NCBI GenBank assembly: GCA_003013855.2
Contig: ML058508.1
Coordinates: 2,531,001 to 2,595,000, forward strand
Origin: Liriodendron chinense
Taxonomy: Eukaryota; Streptophyta; Magnoliopsida; Magnoliales; Magnoliaceae
Direction: 5' to 3'
DNA: 64,000 nt
Shown: positions 11,253 to 24,268 of the stretch, one piece after another
Numbering within the stretch: position 1 is the first letter of the stretch
How the letters are laid out: each line of letters begins with the position of its first letter
Translations under genes and position numbers: made by a program
Notes under the pieces: generated by a model
Told to the model about the DNA's origin: nothing
The model's input: the letters and a program-made list of their open reading frames with translations, nothing else
Database searches by the model: none

Positions 11253-11914
11253 ATCGTTATATGTTGTATCATGTGTCTTGGTCAGGAGTATCGTTTTGGG
11301 TGACCAAGACACTAGTCGCTCGTCATGTTATACATTTTGGATGACTGTTAGACCTTTGATGATTGAGCTTTACAATTATATATGTTTATGACATCATTTG
11401 TTTGGATTTCTTATCTTTGAGCTATATTGATACATCTTTTTGAGATAGAGTCCATCTGTTGCATGTATATATTGTTTTGCTTGGGTGACTCACCAATTTT
11501 TGGTATTTTCTTTGATATATACTTGTGTTTTATACTTATATCCATTTTGAGTCTTATGCCTTATTGACTATTGATTGAGTGAGACTAGCCGATTGGGCTA
11601 TATACATCTTGACTCATATTATAGGTCCATATCGTTTGACCTATCATCTGTTTTCATCACCAAAAATCATATAAGCATGCATTTTTAAATGAAAATCTAA
11701 TTTTTGGAAGGATGGATGGCTCGGGCAAAATGCCCAACTCCGGAATGACAGATTTCAGTTCTGAGTGTGATTGCACGAGCTGCTCGAGATAAGACCGCAC
11801 CGACGCTCTACTGCTTTTCTGACTGCTTCTAGGTCTGTTGCTGACTTTGACTGGTGTATTCAATTCATCACTTCTGCTTTTATCATTGGTGATATTTTGA
11901 GCCCCAACAGAGTT
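11253..11914. other. Non-coding AT-rich stretch, 3' region of the preceding ORF
   Basis: No coding trace. The T-rich, low-complexity character fits the 3' region of a retroelement. Its right edge at about 11915 is the break point of the truncated copy A LTR, because similarity to 16330-16680 starts there abruptly. Confidence 0.35.
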
Positions 11915-12266
11915 TCAGCAACAAATCTTAAAAAATCTAGACTTTTTATGGCTCGGGCGATTTATCTACAGGCTCCGGAGTTCAATCGCTCAGGCTGGGT
12001 GATCAATCACTTAGGTTGGGAGATCAATCGCTCAGGTTGGGAGATCTCAGGATGATTTTTCTTCTTTTCTTTTCTTCTTCTTGGTTCTTCTCTTCACTCT
12101 TTTTCTTGATTCTTTTCTTTTATCTTCAATGCACATTAAGAGTGCCTTTTAATCATTATTTTGGTGATGTCTCTCTCTCTCTCTCATTCCTACAAACACA
12201 AAAACATGTATTAGATGAGTCTTTTAAACATACAAACCATGCATAATGAGTGATGAATTGGGGTCA
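11915..12266 (-). repeat. Truncated 3' LTR of non-autonomous copy A
   Basis: Positions 11915-12260 repeat 16330-16665 at high similarity, including 'acaaatcttaaaaa', 'actttttatggctc', the repeated 'gagatcaatcgctcaggctggg' phrases, the T/C-rich tract and 'gcataatgagtgatgaattg'. On the minus strand the LTR would start TGACCCCAATTC after a purine-rich tract. Only the first ~350 of ~1320 bp remain; the rest is lost at 11915. Confidence 0.65.
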
Positions 12267-13337
12267 CCCACAACTAGTATTTTGCTAGTCTCGAGCAAAA
12301 CATGCGTGAAACAAATTTAACTTTTCAAGAAATCAACTCTCTCTTGGAAACAATACTTCTATAAACTTCAAGACATACTAATACAAAATTCAAAAAAACT
12401 TAGTGATGGAAATTGATATCTTAGACTCCCTAAACATAATAAGTTGTTCACATAGAATCCCCATTGATTGATTGATAAATAGAAGAATTCGAACAAGTGC
12501 GGTCTAGTGTACACGGTGAAAGTTCATCTCATAAATTTTCAGGATTACCTTCTTCATAGACTGACGAAACTGAAGATATAAAAGTGTACAGATCAACCAC
12601 ACATGCCTATGACAAGAATTTGCCTTATCGTTCCTTCAACGGCTCGCACACTACTTCCCATTTCCAGCTTTGGATACGGATAGACCATCCCCTAGTTGGT
12701 AATAGGTAGCCCTTTTCGGAATTTTGAACATATATTCAATATAACTACTTTTTTTTCTTTTTCTTTTATTCACTATAAACATAGATAGGATTTTTCAAAA
12801 TCCATATCTTTCATTCTTTTTCTTACTTCACATGAACAAGGATGGACAAAGTTCCCTGGCTTGGTTCCTCAACACCTTAAATCTCAATCTAGCCAATTTA
12901 CAAATCTACATAATCTCTTCAAACCATGAGAATCGTGTAATGTAAACTAGACTCAAAAAGTGTTCAAAGCTTTCTACCAATCAACTCAATAGGGAAATTC
13001 ATATAGAAAACTATTATATTTAAGATGGTTCAAGGATTTCAAAATCAATCACTTCATCTATCTTCCTTTCGTACTCATAACATCCCAAGTGCAAAGAAAC
13101 AAAGTTTTTCAAAAGAGTTTTGAATTTTAGAAAAATAAAAAAATTTCTACATAATTGCTCAAAATGTCACAAAAACTAGTTAGATTCATCTGAGGAATCT
13201 CACCCCCCAACCAAAATCTTACATTGTCCTCAATGTAACAAGATATACAATAAGCATGATATAAGAGCAATGACATAAAACAAAGGAGAGTAAGAACAAG
13301 AGTACCTGAGGTAGCAAGTTGATTAATTCTAGCATCT
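12267..13337 (-). other. 3' untranslated region of copy A
   Basis: Non-coding and colinear with 48140-49514 of copy B (opposite strand), and in part with 16682-17550 of the Athila element. Two conserved blocks are AGGTAGCCCTTTTCG at about 12703-12717 and the palindrome ACATTGTCCTCAATGT at 13221-13236, which lies beside a run of cccccc (purine-rich on the minus strand). Confidence 0.6.
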
Positions 13338-15102
13338 TCAATTGTCTCGATGAAACTTATTCAATCCTAAATGCAGGAAAATAAATCTGAACCTACCTAC
13401 CTTCCATTTATTAGTCTGATCAACTACATAATCAAATTTGAGCAGGATCTTCTTGAATTTCAACAAATTTCTCATGAGGACCATCCAAAGTCCTGCTTGA
13501 CAGTAGACATGTGTGTTTCTCATCATTGAAGTCCAATCGCATTGTACACCACATGCATGAAAGGAGGAGATAAGATCAACAAAAAGATATCTCCTCAAAT
13601 TCTGATCTTGGTTATGCTTAATTAAAAATATGTCCTCCCAATCAGAATTTTCAATGGGCTGAAGGACCCATGATGGTGGAGAGACATTCATCAAGTTTTA
13701 TTGGTTAAAGTTGTCTCCTCCGCAATTTCAGAATTGCATGGTGCTTCCACAAACAACGGTAAAGAGTGTAAATCAGTGGAATGGTGTTCTTCAGGCACCG
13801 ACACTGTGTTTAATAAACTATCCAACTCCTTAATCTTCTCATCATCAAGATCATAAGAGTGAGCCAAGCATTCTTCTAAGAAATCGAGATAGTCCTCCCT
13901 TAATGATTGAAGAAATTCTGTTTCAATGGCATGCAATTCCTCCTCTATAGAGAGGAGGTCTTCCAAGGAAAATTCTTCAGATTTAGTGGTAAGCACATCA
14001 TCTAACATTAGTTGATCTTTTAAAATTTCAGATTGTGCCACCTCATCATCCAAAGGAACAGAATTTTCAATCAAAGGGAGGTCTACCATAATAGAATTTG
14101 ACATGTGTTGTTGGTGGAATGACTCAAAAAGATCGACTTCGGCGATCTCTCTAGCATGCATATCCTCTAGAGACTCATAATCATTGTGCCCTTGGGAAAA
14201 AGAAACCATAGGTTCATAAGCATTCACCGAACCCTCATTGTAGGTAACTTCACTATCGCTTTCAGATTTTATGGATTCCTCGGGTTCGTCAACCGTCATT
14301 GAAATCTCTTCATCATTAAGTTCAAAGCATCCAAAAGAGATAGTTGACTCACCATAATTGATTATGACATTGGGATCATCGAGATCAATCTCCTCTAAAA
14401 GTTTATTCATTATATCCGAAGAAGGTGGGACTTGGATAACCCTGTCCCCCTCATTAGAAGAGATTGATTTGATGCCCCCAAATTCAGGCTCAACGTCTTC
14501 ACAAGATGGCGAGTAAGCTTGATTTGATTGTTCATCTACATACTTTTTTCATATTTCCTTAAGTATTTGTGTATACATGTCATCACAAGAGGAAGACGTT
14601 TTAGGATGATTGTTAATAACCATGGTTGGTTATTCTCTTGAACAAGGAGAATGGTGGTTTCCCCAATTTAGACCGTACGCATTGTAGGATGAAGAGTTAT
14701 ATGATGGTTGATAGGCATATTCATACAAGTGATCACGCATTGTCTTAACCGCTTAGCCACTATTCACTCGTTCCTTTTGTTGTTGCACACCTCCTACCAT
14801 AATTGGTGGAACACTCTTGTTATTTTCAATCTAGTAATCATGTTATATGTTCCCCGGATGATCATTATTTGATTTTGCTTCATTCCGATATTCCCCCATC
14901 GTCTTACGTCGTATCTCAATATATGTATTGCTTTCATTAATGTAATCACACATCGTCTTACGTGGGGGGTAGTAGAGGTTCTTTGAATCTCAGAAAAATA
15001 CTCATGCTTGGAGGGATTCCGATCACAATGAGTTTGGGTCTCCCAATCTGATGTCTCATCCTCCAAAAGGTACTTGTACGCACCATTCGTTCAATCATAC
15101 AT
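13338..15102 (-). pseudogene. Decayed copy of the 483-aa non-autonomous element ORF
   Basis: Starts at the minus-strand ATG at 15102 (MYD, then a stop where copy B has Trp). It follows copy B closely: YLLEDETSDWETQTHC, KHEYFSEIQRTSTTP, and later NKLLEEIDLDDPNVIINYG and SISFGCFELNDEEISMTV-type text in a 239-codon open part (14410-13691). Several stops and shifts break the N-terminal half. At its 3' end this copy reads through where copy B stops, and a further 118-codon segment (13694-13338) is open, ending with LNKFHRDN. The ancestral protein was therefore probably longer than the 483 residues of copy B. The product has no known domain. Confidence 0.6.
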
Positions 15103-15338
15103 GATGAAATTTTAAGGAATTGAAAACTACCCTAATCTAGAAAAAGAATAAAAAGAAGGGAGATGGGGCGATGTTACCCAATAGAGTGAGATCTATGTCA
15201 GCAACAATGTCCTACAAAATCAAACAAAAACTTGTTAGTAATATAGAAAAAAAAATCATACTTCTAGAAAAACTGAAAATCCTACCTAACTAAGACTACT
15301 CTATAGCTACTAGAATAATTAGAACCGTTTAATCTTTT

Positions 15339-15355
15339 CCCCAGCAACAGTGCCA
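15339..15355 (-). other. Primer-binding site of copy A
   Basis: TGGCACTGTTGCTGGGG on the minus strand, six bases after the LTR end. It is a two-mismatch form of the tRNA-Asp-type site TGGCGCCGTTGCCGGGG that Athila elements use. Confidence 0.65.
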
Positions 15356-15361
15356 AAAATT

Positions 15362-16681
15362 TGTTCGCTCGCCTCAAGTGCAAGGCCGCGACGTAGTAAT
15401 AATTCTCGGTAAGACCGAGGTCGATCCATAGGGAAAGAGGTAAATAATTCCATCTATCCTAATAACTAGAATCTAAGAAGTTTAAGAAAATAGTTTTTCA
15501 CATAAAACAGAAAAATATGAGATTTGGGAGGAACTAGAGCATCGAGGATCCACTTGTAGTAGTCCAATGCCATCCATTCATCCAAGCACACACACAATTA
15601 GAATCAAAGTCCTGTCTCTCATCTAATTGGAACATATAACATTCACGTACAAACAATCCCACTTAAATCTGAAAATCAGATTTATAGTTCTAATGAAGCA
15701 CATAGAACTTAAACTTGTAGCCTTCGAAATAACAGCCATGCTAAGAGATTGTGGCATGCTCTGGGGTTACTACAATTTGAATTTAAACAAACCCCCCATG
15801 GCAATCTCAAAGAATTGCAAGGAACTCATATTCGAAGTACACAAATTCTTACAAAACTTCTAAAAATCCAAACTTTATTCAAACTGGAACTTGAAAATCC
15901 ATAAATAAGTAAAGGGTACGTGAAGAAACGAATTAAAGTATTGAAATAAACTACAAACTTCACCTCTTAGCTCTAGTTAAGAGGTTAGCTAAAGAAAGCA
16001 TTAAAAACTAGAAATTAGAACTAGAAGAAGAAGAAAACTAGTTGTAGGAGGCCAGGAAGCCTCCTAGGTCTTGATCTCTTTGCTCCCCACGTTGTTAGAT
16101 GCTCTAGGAATGAAGCGGAAGAGCCATTTTATAGCTTTCAAGCCTCATCAAGGCAGAATATTACAGAATTTGCGTAAAACTTACGCATTTGCGCAGAGAA
16201 AATCAGACAGATTTGGAAGTTTTTGGACTAGGCGCATTGTCGATTGATCTCTTGAGTTCAACAATTGATTGCTTGTTTCGGGCGATTAATCGCAGATGGC
16301 CAGGCGATTGCTCGTTGGGTGCAAAAAGTGTCCAGCTAGTTTCAAGAACAAATCTTAAAAATTTGGACTTTTTATGGCTCAAGCGATTGATCTACAGGCT
16401 CCATCGATCAATCGCTCAGGCTGGGAGATCAATCGCTCAAGCTGGGAGATCAATATCTTAGGGTGATTTTTCTTCTTTTCTTTTCTTCTTTTTGTTTCTT
16501 TTCTTCACTTTTTTTCTTACTTCTTTTCTTTCATCTTCAATGCACATTAAGAATGTCTTTTAATCATCATTTTGGTGACGTCTCTTTTTCATTCCTACAA
16601 ACACAAAAACATGTATTAGATGAGTCTTTTAAACTATAAACCATGCATAATGAGTGATGAATTGGGGTTAGAATGTGCACA
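15362..16681 (-). repeat. 5' LTR of non-autonomous copy A (about 1320 bp)
   Basis: On the plus strand it runs from TGTTCGCTCGCC to about GTGCACA. The end next to the primer site is fixed by comparison with copy B (GCGAACA). The other end is less sure, because the truncated partner LTR lacks about 8 bp there. Repeated 'gagatcaatcgctcaggctgg' units lie at 16380-16460. The LTR end near the primer site resembles the Athila LTR at 37940 (ccaagtgcaagg, ggatccacttatagt), so the family derives from Athila. Confidence 0.7.
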
Positions 16682-17567
16682 ATTCAGAGCTCAACAGTGA
16701 TCAGCCCTCCCATGGATGGTGATAGGTAGCCCTTTTCGATATTCTTTTTCAAAAGATATTCAATTCTACTCGTTTCTTCTTTTATATCAAATGGATACAA
16801 GATAAGATTTTTTTTAAAATTCGTATCTTAAACTTCTTTTCATTCTTTTTCTTCTTCTTTTTTAACTAGATGGACAAAATTCCTCAGCTTGGTTCCTCAA
16901 CACTTAAGACTTATAATTCAATCAATCATTATATCCTTCCTAATCCTTTCAAAATGAGAGATGTGTAATGTGAACTAGATTTTCTAAATAATAAAAAAAA
17001 TTTATCAGCTAAATAAAGAGGGCAACTCATATAAATAACTACTAAGTTAAAAGAATTTTGAGTTTTTCAAAACAAATAACTCCATATCCTTTCCTCTCAT
17101 ATTCGACATACTTAATTTTATAGAAATAAAATTTTCCAAAAGAGTTTTTAAAAGATAGGAATTTGAAGAAAAAAATTTGCAAAAATTGTTCGAAATGTCA
17201 CAAAATACTAGTAGATTCAATAGGAATCTCACCCCCAACCTAAAGATTACATTGTCCCCAATGTATGAAACATATACAATATGCAATGACAAAATAAAGG
17301 AGAGTGAGAACGAGAGTATCTGAGAGAATTGAAAGTGTTCTTCTACCTCAAAATAATATAACTAAACTATCCTACTCTAAACAAAGCAATAAACAAAAAC
17401 AACCTAATCCTACTTTTAGAAAGAAAATCTCCATCAGACTAGGAGATCAAATATCCTGATATACAGGATCATCTAGAGGGATGGACATGTCCTCTAAATC
17501 AAACTTCACTGCAAACAGTTTTAACCTTTGTCCGTTTACTTTAAAACTATTTCAGTTCATCGAATTT
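16682..17567 (-). other. 3' untranslated region of the Athila element, cut by copy A
   Basis: No coding. It follows the integrase end on the minus strand and holds the palindrome ACATTGTCCCCAATGT (17249-17264) beside CACCCCCAACC, and AGGTAGCCCTTTTCG at about 16725-16739. The Athila 3' LTR that should come next is not present; copy A begins at 16681 instead. Confidence 0.6.
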
Positions 17568-19816
17568 CTAACTCGATAGCCCCATGAGGATATACTTCTT
17601 TAACAATGTAAGGGTCCATCGAGATCTCAATTTGCCCGGAAAAATATGTAGCCGCAAATTATACAAGAGTACTTTTTTGCTAGGCTTAAAGGATTTTTTC
17701 AAAATATTTTTGTCATGAAAGGCCTTCATCTTACTCTTGTATATCCGGGAATTCTCATATGCGTAATTTCGGATCTCATCAAGCTCATTTAATTGGAGTT
17801 TGTAGAGTGAGCTAGCTTTGTCAATATTGAAATGCAATGCTCGTATTGCTCAATAGGCTTTATGTTCAAGTTCCATAGGCAAGTGAAAAGCTTTCCCATA
17901 CACAAGTCTATAGGGAGCATTCCAATCGGGGTCTTATATGTCATACAGTAAGCCCAAAGCACATCAACTAATCTCAGTGACCAATCCTTGTGATTTGGTT
18001 TCACCGTTTTCTCGAGAATGTGCTTGATTTCTCGATTGGATATCTCAGCTTGCCCACTTGTCTGTGGGTGATATGTGGTACTCACTTTATGCGATATGTC
18101 ATATTTTTTCATTAAGATCTCGAAAGGCCTATTGCAAAAGTGAGAGCCACCATCACTTATGATGGCCCGTGGCGTTCCAAAACCAGACAAGATTTTTCTT
18201 TAAGGAACCATAAAATTGTACGATGATCATAAGTTCTATAAGGAATCGCCTCTACCCACTTGAACACATAGTCTACCGTAAGCAATATGTAAACATATCC
18301 AAAAGATAAGGGGAATGGTCCTATGAAATCCATGCCCCAACAGTTAAATACTTCTATGTGTTGGATCAGGTTAAGAGGCATCATATTTCTACGGGACAAT
18401 CCTCCTAACATTTAACATCGCTTGCAAGCTTTACAAAACTCATGGGTGTCTTTAAACATAGTGGGCCAATAAAAATCACACTGTAAATTTTTTTCGTGGT
18501 TTTCTTCGCAAAAAAATGACCACCACATGTTTGAGCATTACAAAAGGAGATGAAACTTTGTTTCTCATCATCAGGAACACATCACCTTATAATTTGATAT
18601 GGGCAATATTTAAACAAAAGTAGTTCATCCCAGAAAAATCTACGCACTTCCATTAGAAATTTTTGTTTATCTTATGCAGTCCAATGTGAAGGCATCTCAC
18701 CTGTGGAATGATAATTTGCAATGTCAGCTTACCACGGTAGGTGCGAGGCAACAAAAAGTTGCTCGTCGAGGAATAGGTCCTCAATAGGTATTTGGTCAAT
18801 GGAATCGGGCAAAACAAGGCGGGATAGATGATCTGCCACCACATTCTCTACTCCTTTCTTATCTTTAATTTTTAAATCAAATTCCTGAAGGAGTAGGATC
18901 CATCTAAGTAAATGGGGCTTGGCATCGTTCTTAAAAAGAAGATACTTCAGCGCCGCATGATCCGTGTAGATGATGACCTTGGATCCAATCAAGTATGGCC
19001 TGAATTTATTTATGAAAAAAAACTACTGCTAGAAGCTCATTCTCCGTAGTCGAGTAATTGACTTGGGCCGGATTAAGGGTTCTACTTGCGTAATAGATTA
19101 CGTGGGGCTTCTTATCCTTTATCCTAGCAACCGCGCCAATAACATAGTCTCTTGCATCGCACATTAACTCAAAAGGAAGCAACCAATGCAGCGGTTGCAT
19201 GATGAGTGTTGTTGTCAACATGTCCATATCTCTCATCCCTTATGCAATCCTTATAAAAATCGACGTGTCCTAGAAAGGACCGCACATTGCGTATGCTTTT
19301 GGGTGGTGGTAGATTGACAATGATGTCTATTTTGGCCCTATCTACCTCAATTCCATTGAACGATATGATATGTCCAAGGGCTATCCCTTTTTGTACTATG
19401 AAATAACACTTCTCCTAATTATAAATAAGATGTTTCTCTGCACATTAAGTCAAGACCAATCTCAAGTGCTCGAGACACTCATCAAACGTACTCCAAAAAA
19501 CTGAGAAGTCATCTATAAACCTCAAGAAATTGACCCACCATGTCTGAGAATATACATAACATATATCTTTGAAATGCGACGGGTGCGTTACATAGTCCAA
19601 GTGGCATCCTTCGTTAGGCAATCGTACCGAACGGGCATGTAAAAGTTGTTTTCTCTTGGTCCTCCGAGGTGATCTTAATTTGGTTGTAGCCAGAGTAGCC
19701 ATCTAGGAAGCAATAATAGGAATGGCCCGCCAACCTTTCCAAAATTTGGTCCATGAATGGGAGAGGGAAGTGGTCTTTCCTAGTAATCGTGTTTAGCTTC
19801 CTATAATTAATGCACA
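17568..19816 (-). pseudogene. Athila pol, RT to integrase part
   Basis: Read on the minus strand. The reverse transcriptase starts abruptly at MCINYRKLNTITRKDHFPLP (19816) and has DGYSGYNQIKI and the catalytic FIDDFSVF (19508-19519). RNase H follows (DARDYVIGAVARIKDKK, TENELLAVVF, YTDHAALKYLL, VADHLSRL). The integrase has WGMDFIGPFP (about 18340-18312), IISDGGSHF (about 18165-18139) and the glutamate in QAEISNREIK (about 18050), then the Athila C-terminal motif FHDKNI...KVLLYNLRLHIFPGKLRSRW. All three DDE positions are still recognisable. Many shifts and stops break the frame, and the N-terminal RT is lost at the Tekay junction. It would copy and insert the element; it is dead here. The gag-protease half lies at 35164-37648. 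Confidence 0.85.
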
Positions 19817-19817
19817 T

Positions 19818-19946
19818 GAGCAGGTCGTTCGGACCAAGGTCATTCCTTTGGTGAAGGTCCAGTGGAGTCACTATAGCGCAGATGAGGCATCGTGGGAGCG
19901 AGAGGCAGAGATTCGTGAGTCTTATCCCCATCTTTTCGATGATTGA
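19818..19946 (+). pseudogene. C-terminal end of Tekay (chromovirus) integrase
   Basis: A 43-codon open stretch reading EQVVRTKVIPLVKVQW, ADEASWEREAEIRESYPHLF and DD, then TGA at 19944-19946. This matches the end of the chromodomain of Tekay/Del elements (typical form: RNK.IPLVKVLW...EEATWE.E..M...YP.LF). Only the tail survives; the junction with Athila RT lies at 19817. The chromodomain binds histone marks and guides insertion, but this remnant cannot do so. Confidence 0.75.
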
Positions 19947-20064
19947 TTGTATCTGTATGTTTATTTTCCGTTAGGTATGCATATATAGTGATGCGATTTC
20001 TTTCTCTTATGAGCTTTGGCTAGGTTAGTTTTGTAGTGCAAATTTCGAGGATGAAATTTTTTGT

Positions 20065-20078
20065 TAGGAGGGGAAAGT
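20065..20078 (+). other. Tekay polypurine tract
   Basis: TAGGAGGGGAAAGT, directly before the LTR start TGTAAGATC. It is preceded by aaatttcgaggatgaaatttttt, the conserved segment before the polypurine tract of Tekay/Del elements. Confidence 0.75.
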
Positions 20079-20999
20079 TGTAAGATCTGTACCTTGATTT
20101 GCCCTCCGTACGCTTAGTTTTCAGTGTCAGTAAGTCCCGGATGGACCAGATTAGTGAGCCTTGATCGCGACCATGTTATAGTACCGCATCGACCCAAGAT
20201 CTATACCCTGGCGACCGCGTAGGCGCTGCAATTCCAACGTCGCGTGGCACGCCCCATTGCAATACCCGGTGTGAAAGTTACGATCATTTTCACAATCTGA
20301 GGCAGGCCGCACAACGCATGTGTGGTGCGGGCCCGACTTGCACAAATTTCTAGAAAGTCTAATTAATTAATCAATCAATCAATCATTCATCTATCCATTA
20401 ATCAATCCCCCAACTATCCTCATCACCTTTTTCAATCAATTAATCACCTTTCATGCGAAAACCATAAAATGCCCCTATTAAAGTATCACTTAATCTCTAC
20501 AACTCCCCATTCTACCCTATCGTTTTACATTTTCCATGCAAGAAAAGCCCTAAAGTTAACACCTACCCTACCGTAAAGCTATTAACCATCATTCCCCTCA
20601 CTTTTTTCCTTCCCTTTCTACCTCTCTCTACCATTTTAATCCCTCATCTATCCAAAAATCTCTACTCCATAAGGCCCCATACGTAGGAGTCTTCCCTCTT
20701 TTTTTTCTCATAGCTAGAATTTGAAGAGAGAGAAGAAAGAAAAGAAAGAAAGGAAAAGAAAAGAAAATTTAAGTGAGAGAGAGAGAGAGCGATTAAAGAA
20801 AGGTTTAGTGAGAGATGAAGAGAAAGAGGTAAAAAAGAAGAGAGAATTAAGGGGAGGATTAGGACTTGAAGAAGGTTAGAAAGGTTTGGAGGAAGAGCTT
20901 CATCATCCGGACCATCCGATCGACGATCCGACCCAATCCGACCATTCTTCAAGTGAGTGCAAGGGAGGATGAAAATCTTCCTTTCCATTGTTTCTTTCA

Positions 21000-22800
21000 T
21001 TTTAGTGGACCCACAAGGATGGGGACCCACCTTATGTATCAAATTTATGGTGGACCCCATAGTGGCGGGGGCCCACCTGATGGCCGGATCTCATCTCCAT
21101 TTCCTCTCCTTTTCGGTTTCCCTTTTTCTTTCTTTAAATGGTTTGATGGACTATTGTGGGGCCCATAAGTGGGCCACATTGTGAGGCAGCGTGGGCCACC
21201 ATGTGTGGCCCACTATGATATTTATTTACCATTCATCTTGTTCTCGAGACCACACAAATCTGGATGAAGGAAAATTACAAAGATCAGCTTGATACAAAGC
21301 TTTTAGGCCCTTTGTGAGATAGCCAAGTGGATGGATGGATGGATTGGATCGACCACACATGTAGGCCCCAAGCAAAAAAAAAGAGTGAGAGAGAGAGAGG
21401 CCGCTGGGCAAACAGCATCCCCTGGACGCTGTTGCCCAGCAACGTTGGGGGCGTCAGCCCTTTTCTAGGCGTGACCAGGGGTCCCATTCGTGGGACCCGT
21501 CATGATGTATAAGTTTCATCCACTCCATCCATCTGTTTTCCGGATCATCTTAGGGCCAAAGCCCAAATATGAAGAAGGTCCAGATCTTAAGCGGACTGCA
21601 CCACATGAAATAGTGGAGATAATGATGTCTACTGTTGAACCTTCCTTAGCCCACCCTGATGTTTGTAGACCATGTAACCTGCCCAATATAGGACTCTTTG
21701 GGCCCACCATGAGTTGGGGAACTTGATAGACTGGGTGGATCGTCCTCATGTGGGCCCCACTTGACAAAAAAAGGGGGAGAAAGGTGAGAAGCGTGACGCT
21801 GGCCATTCACAGCGTCAGAGACACTGGGAGTGACGAGCATCCGTGGACGCTGGACTCCCTGGGGCTTCACAAGGTGGCCCACTCGTCGGACCCACCATGC
21901 TGTGTATGTTTTATCCACACCGTCCATCCTTTTTGCAAATCATTTTAGGCCACAGGCCCAATTTTGGTCCAGATCTAGTTCCTAGGTGGGTCGCTCCTCG
22001 GCAAACAGCGGGGATAGTAATGTTAACCATTGAACCGTCCTAGGCCCATCTGTGATGTTTACTTGCTATCCAATCCTATTGGTAAGGTCACGTAGACTTG
22101 TAGGAAGGGGCCACACACTATCAGGCTACCCATAAACTGTATGGGCCCCACTACCAGGAAACAGTGGAGACTGAAGAACTACTGTTGAAGCCTTCCTAAG
22201 GCTCACTATAATGTTTAAATGCCATGTAGACCTGTGGCATAGGTTTGGATGAAGGGCAAAACACAAATACTAGCTTGATTCAAAACTCCTGTGACCTCAG
22301 GGGGGTCCCATGCTGCAGACAGTGTGCGTGCGCACGCTGCCCAGCAGGTGGCCCACCCTGTGGGTCCCACCTTGATGTATTTGTTTTATCTATGTTGCCC
22401 ATCTATTTCTCCATATTATTTTAAGTTGTGGGCTAAAAAATAAGACAAATCTAAATGCTATGTGGGCCACACCGTAAGAAATAGTGGTCGTTGATGCCCA
22501 CCATTGGAAACTTTCTTGGGGCCACTGTAATGATTATTTTTCATCCAACCAGAGGTTGTGGGGCCATCTTGAGGTCCCACATTGATGGATGTGTTGTATA
22601 CCTTTACTCCCATCTTGGCAGGGGTGTGGGGCCGCCCCAGTTTTGGATGGGCCACGCATAGTAAATGTTGGTGATTAAATGCCTACGGCTGAAACTTCCT
22701 AAAGCCTATGGTAATGTTTATTTGATATCCAACCTATTAGTAAGGCCATCGTGGACCCCACCTTAGTGTTTATGTTCTATCCAGGTCCCAAGTGGGACCC
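21000..22800. repeat. Diverged repeat block rich in gtgggcccac
   Basis: About four to five diverged units of roughly 400 bp. Each has the same run of phrases: 'gatgta..tgttttatcca..c.tccatc', 'atcattttaggcc', 'gtgggccacacc', 'agaaa.agtgg.gat', 'ccattga.a.cttcct.gg', 'gtaatgttta.ttg.catccaacc'. 'gatgaagg.aaaacacaaat..agcttgat' occurs at 21260 and 22240. It resembles a dispersed repeat that I associate with magnoliid genomes, which I cannot verify here. Short hairpins (for example 21403-21440) lie between units. Confidence 0.5.
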
Positions 22801-24268
22801 GCTTGATGTGTGTGTTTCATCCATGTCGTACATTTATTTCGTTAGCCCATTTTGTGTGTAGGACCAAGTATGCGACCGATGTAGTCTCAAGCGGGCCATG
22901 CCACGAAGACCTCTACATTTCCAATGGGGCCTACAGTCTAGGTCCCACTCTCTACATATATTGGGCTGTATAAGGCCAACATCACATGATATGCCTGATA
23001 ACATGCTAGTGTACTTAGCTTGATAAGTCACATCGATAATATGCTTAGTATAATGGATATCATACTCATTCATATGCCCATACGCAGCATTTGTATGCCT
23101 GTTATGGATCACGATTAATCATGGCATACGCCATTTTGGCTTGTTATACTTAGGGGACCTATGCGAGACAGGGTTGCCCCACATGATTGCGCAGTATGCT
23201 CGGGTTTGGTGCATGACTTGGATTGTATGACTCATGCATCTCGCATTATGTATGTCACGATTGCCTTCACACCCTAGTGGCATATTGGGGTGATGGCCAC
23301 CACAGTCACATCGTGGTTGGCAGGAATGGACACTGAAAATATGTTTTATCACATGGGTGCTATTGATGTTCTTGGGTGAAAGTCCATAAACCCTGTGGTA
23401 CCAGTAGAATGCTCCAACGTCGAGACTGAGTGGATAACATGCGCGCCCAAGTGCCAAATACCAGTAGCCACCTCTCCCACTATGTCAAGGTCGGTTGGAA
23501 AGGGGTGTGACCTTATCCACTCGGTTGCAGAGGGCTATAGCTAGGTTGAGTCTAACCAGCTCGCGAAATGGGTTCGTTATCGACGAGTCGAGTGGGCATT
23601 GGCATACCACTGATGAGGCGGATAGTGAAGTCTTTTCTACTTGCTGGGTCATGTGCGCGATGTGCGGTAGCCAGTGTCAGAGTGTACTAGACCTCGGTGA
23701 TGTCCTAGATGAGAACCATTTTGATATGTGAATTAGTTAAGGATTGACATGCTTGAGTTGCATCTTTAGCATATGACACTTGGCCCTATAGGCCCTTACA
23801 TTACATAGCCTTGGGATGGCTGATAGCATTTATGAACTTGCCAACTTAGCCCTACATCACTTTTGCTTACTATGATATCTATATACTTGTCATATGCATC
23901 GCACACGCACACACGCACTCTACTGAGCTTCGTATGAGGCTTATGCGTATTTGTTTATGCTGCAAGTACTAGGGCGTATCAGCAGCATTGAGCCCGGATC
24001 ATGTCCCTGATATTTTGGACTTTTGCTACATTTTTGTATTTTTTCTTTCCAGTATTGTACTCAACAGACTATATAGTGGATATGTGATGATGTTTTGTGG
24101 TCTTGGTTATGCTCCCTCACAAAAAAAATTACCCTGAAAATCCTCCTAATGGGATTCCAGGATCGAAACCTGACATATGAGAGCTAGAAGCCGAGAATGG
24201 GGTACACGGAGGCTGTTGGCACCAAGATTGGCGATCAGAAATTTAGTGAGCCCGATCCTCGGGTTTGG

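Noticed and set aside
16189..16461. 90-codon frame with QAGRSIAQAGRSI repeats
   Set aside because: Translation of the gatcaatcgctcaggctgg repeat in the copy A LTR.
22834..23731. Open frames of 78-112 codons in the 3' part of the Tekay LTR
   Set aside because: No domain and no neighbour support; LTR sequence of moderate GC gives such frames by chance.
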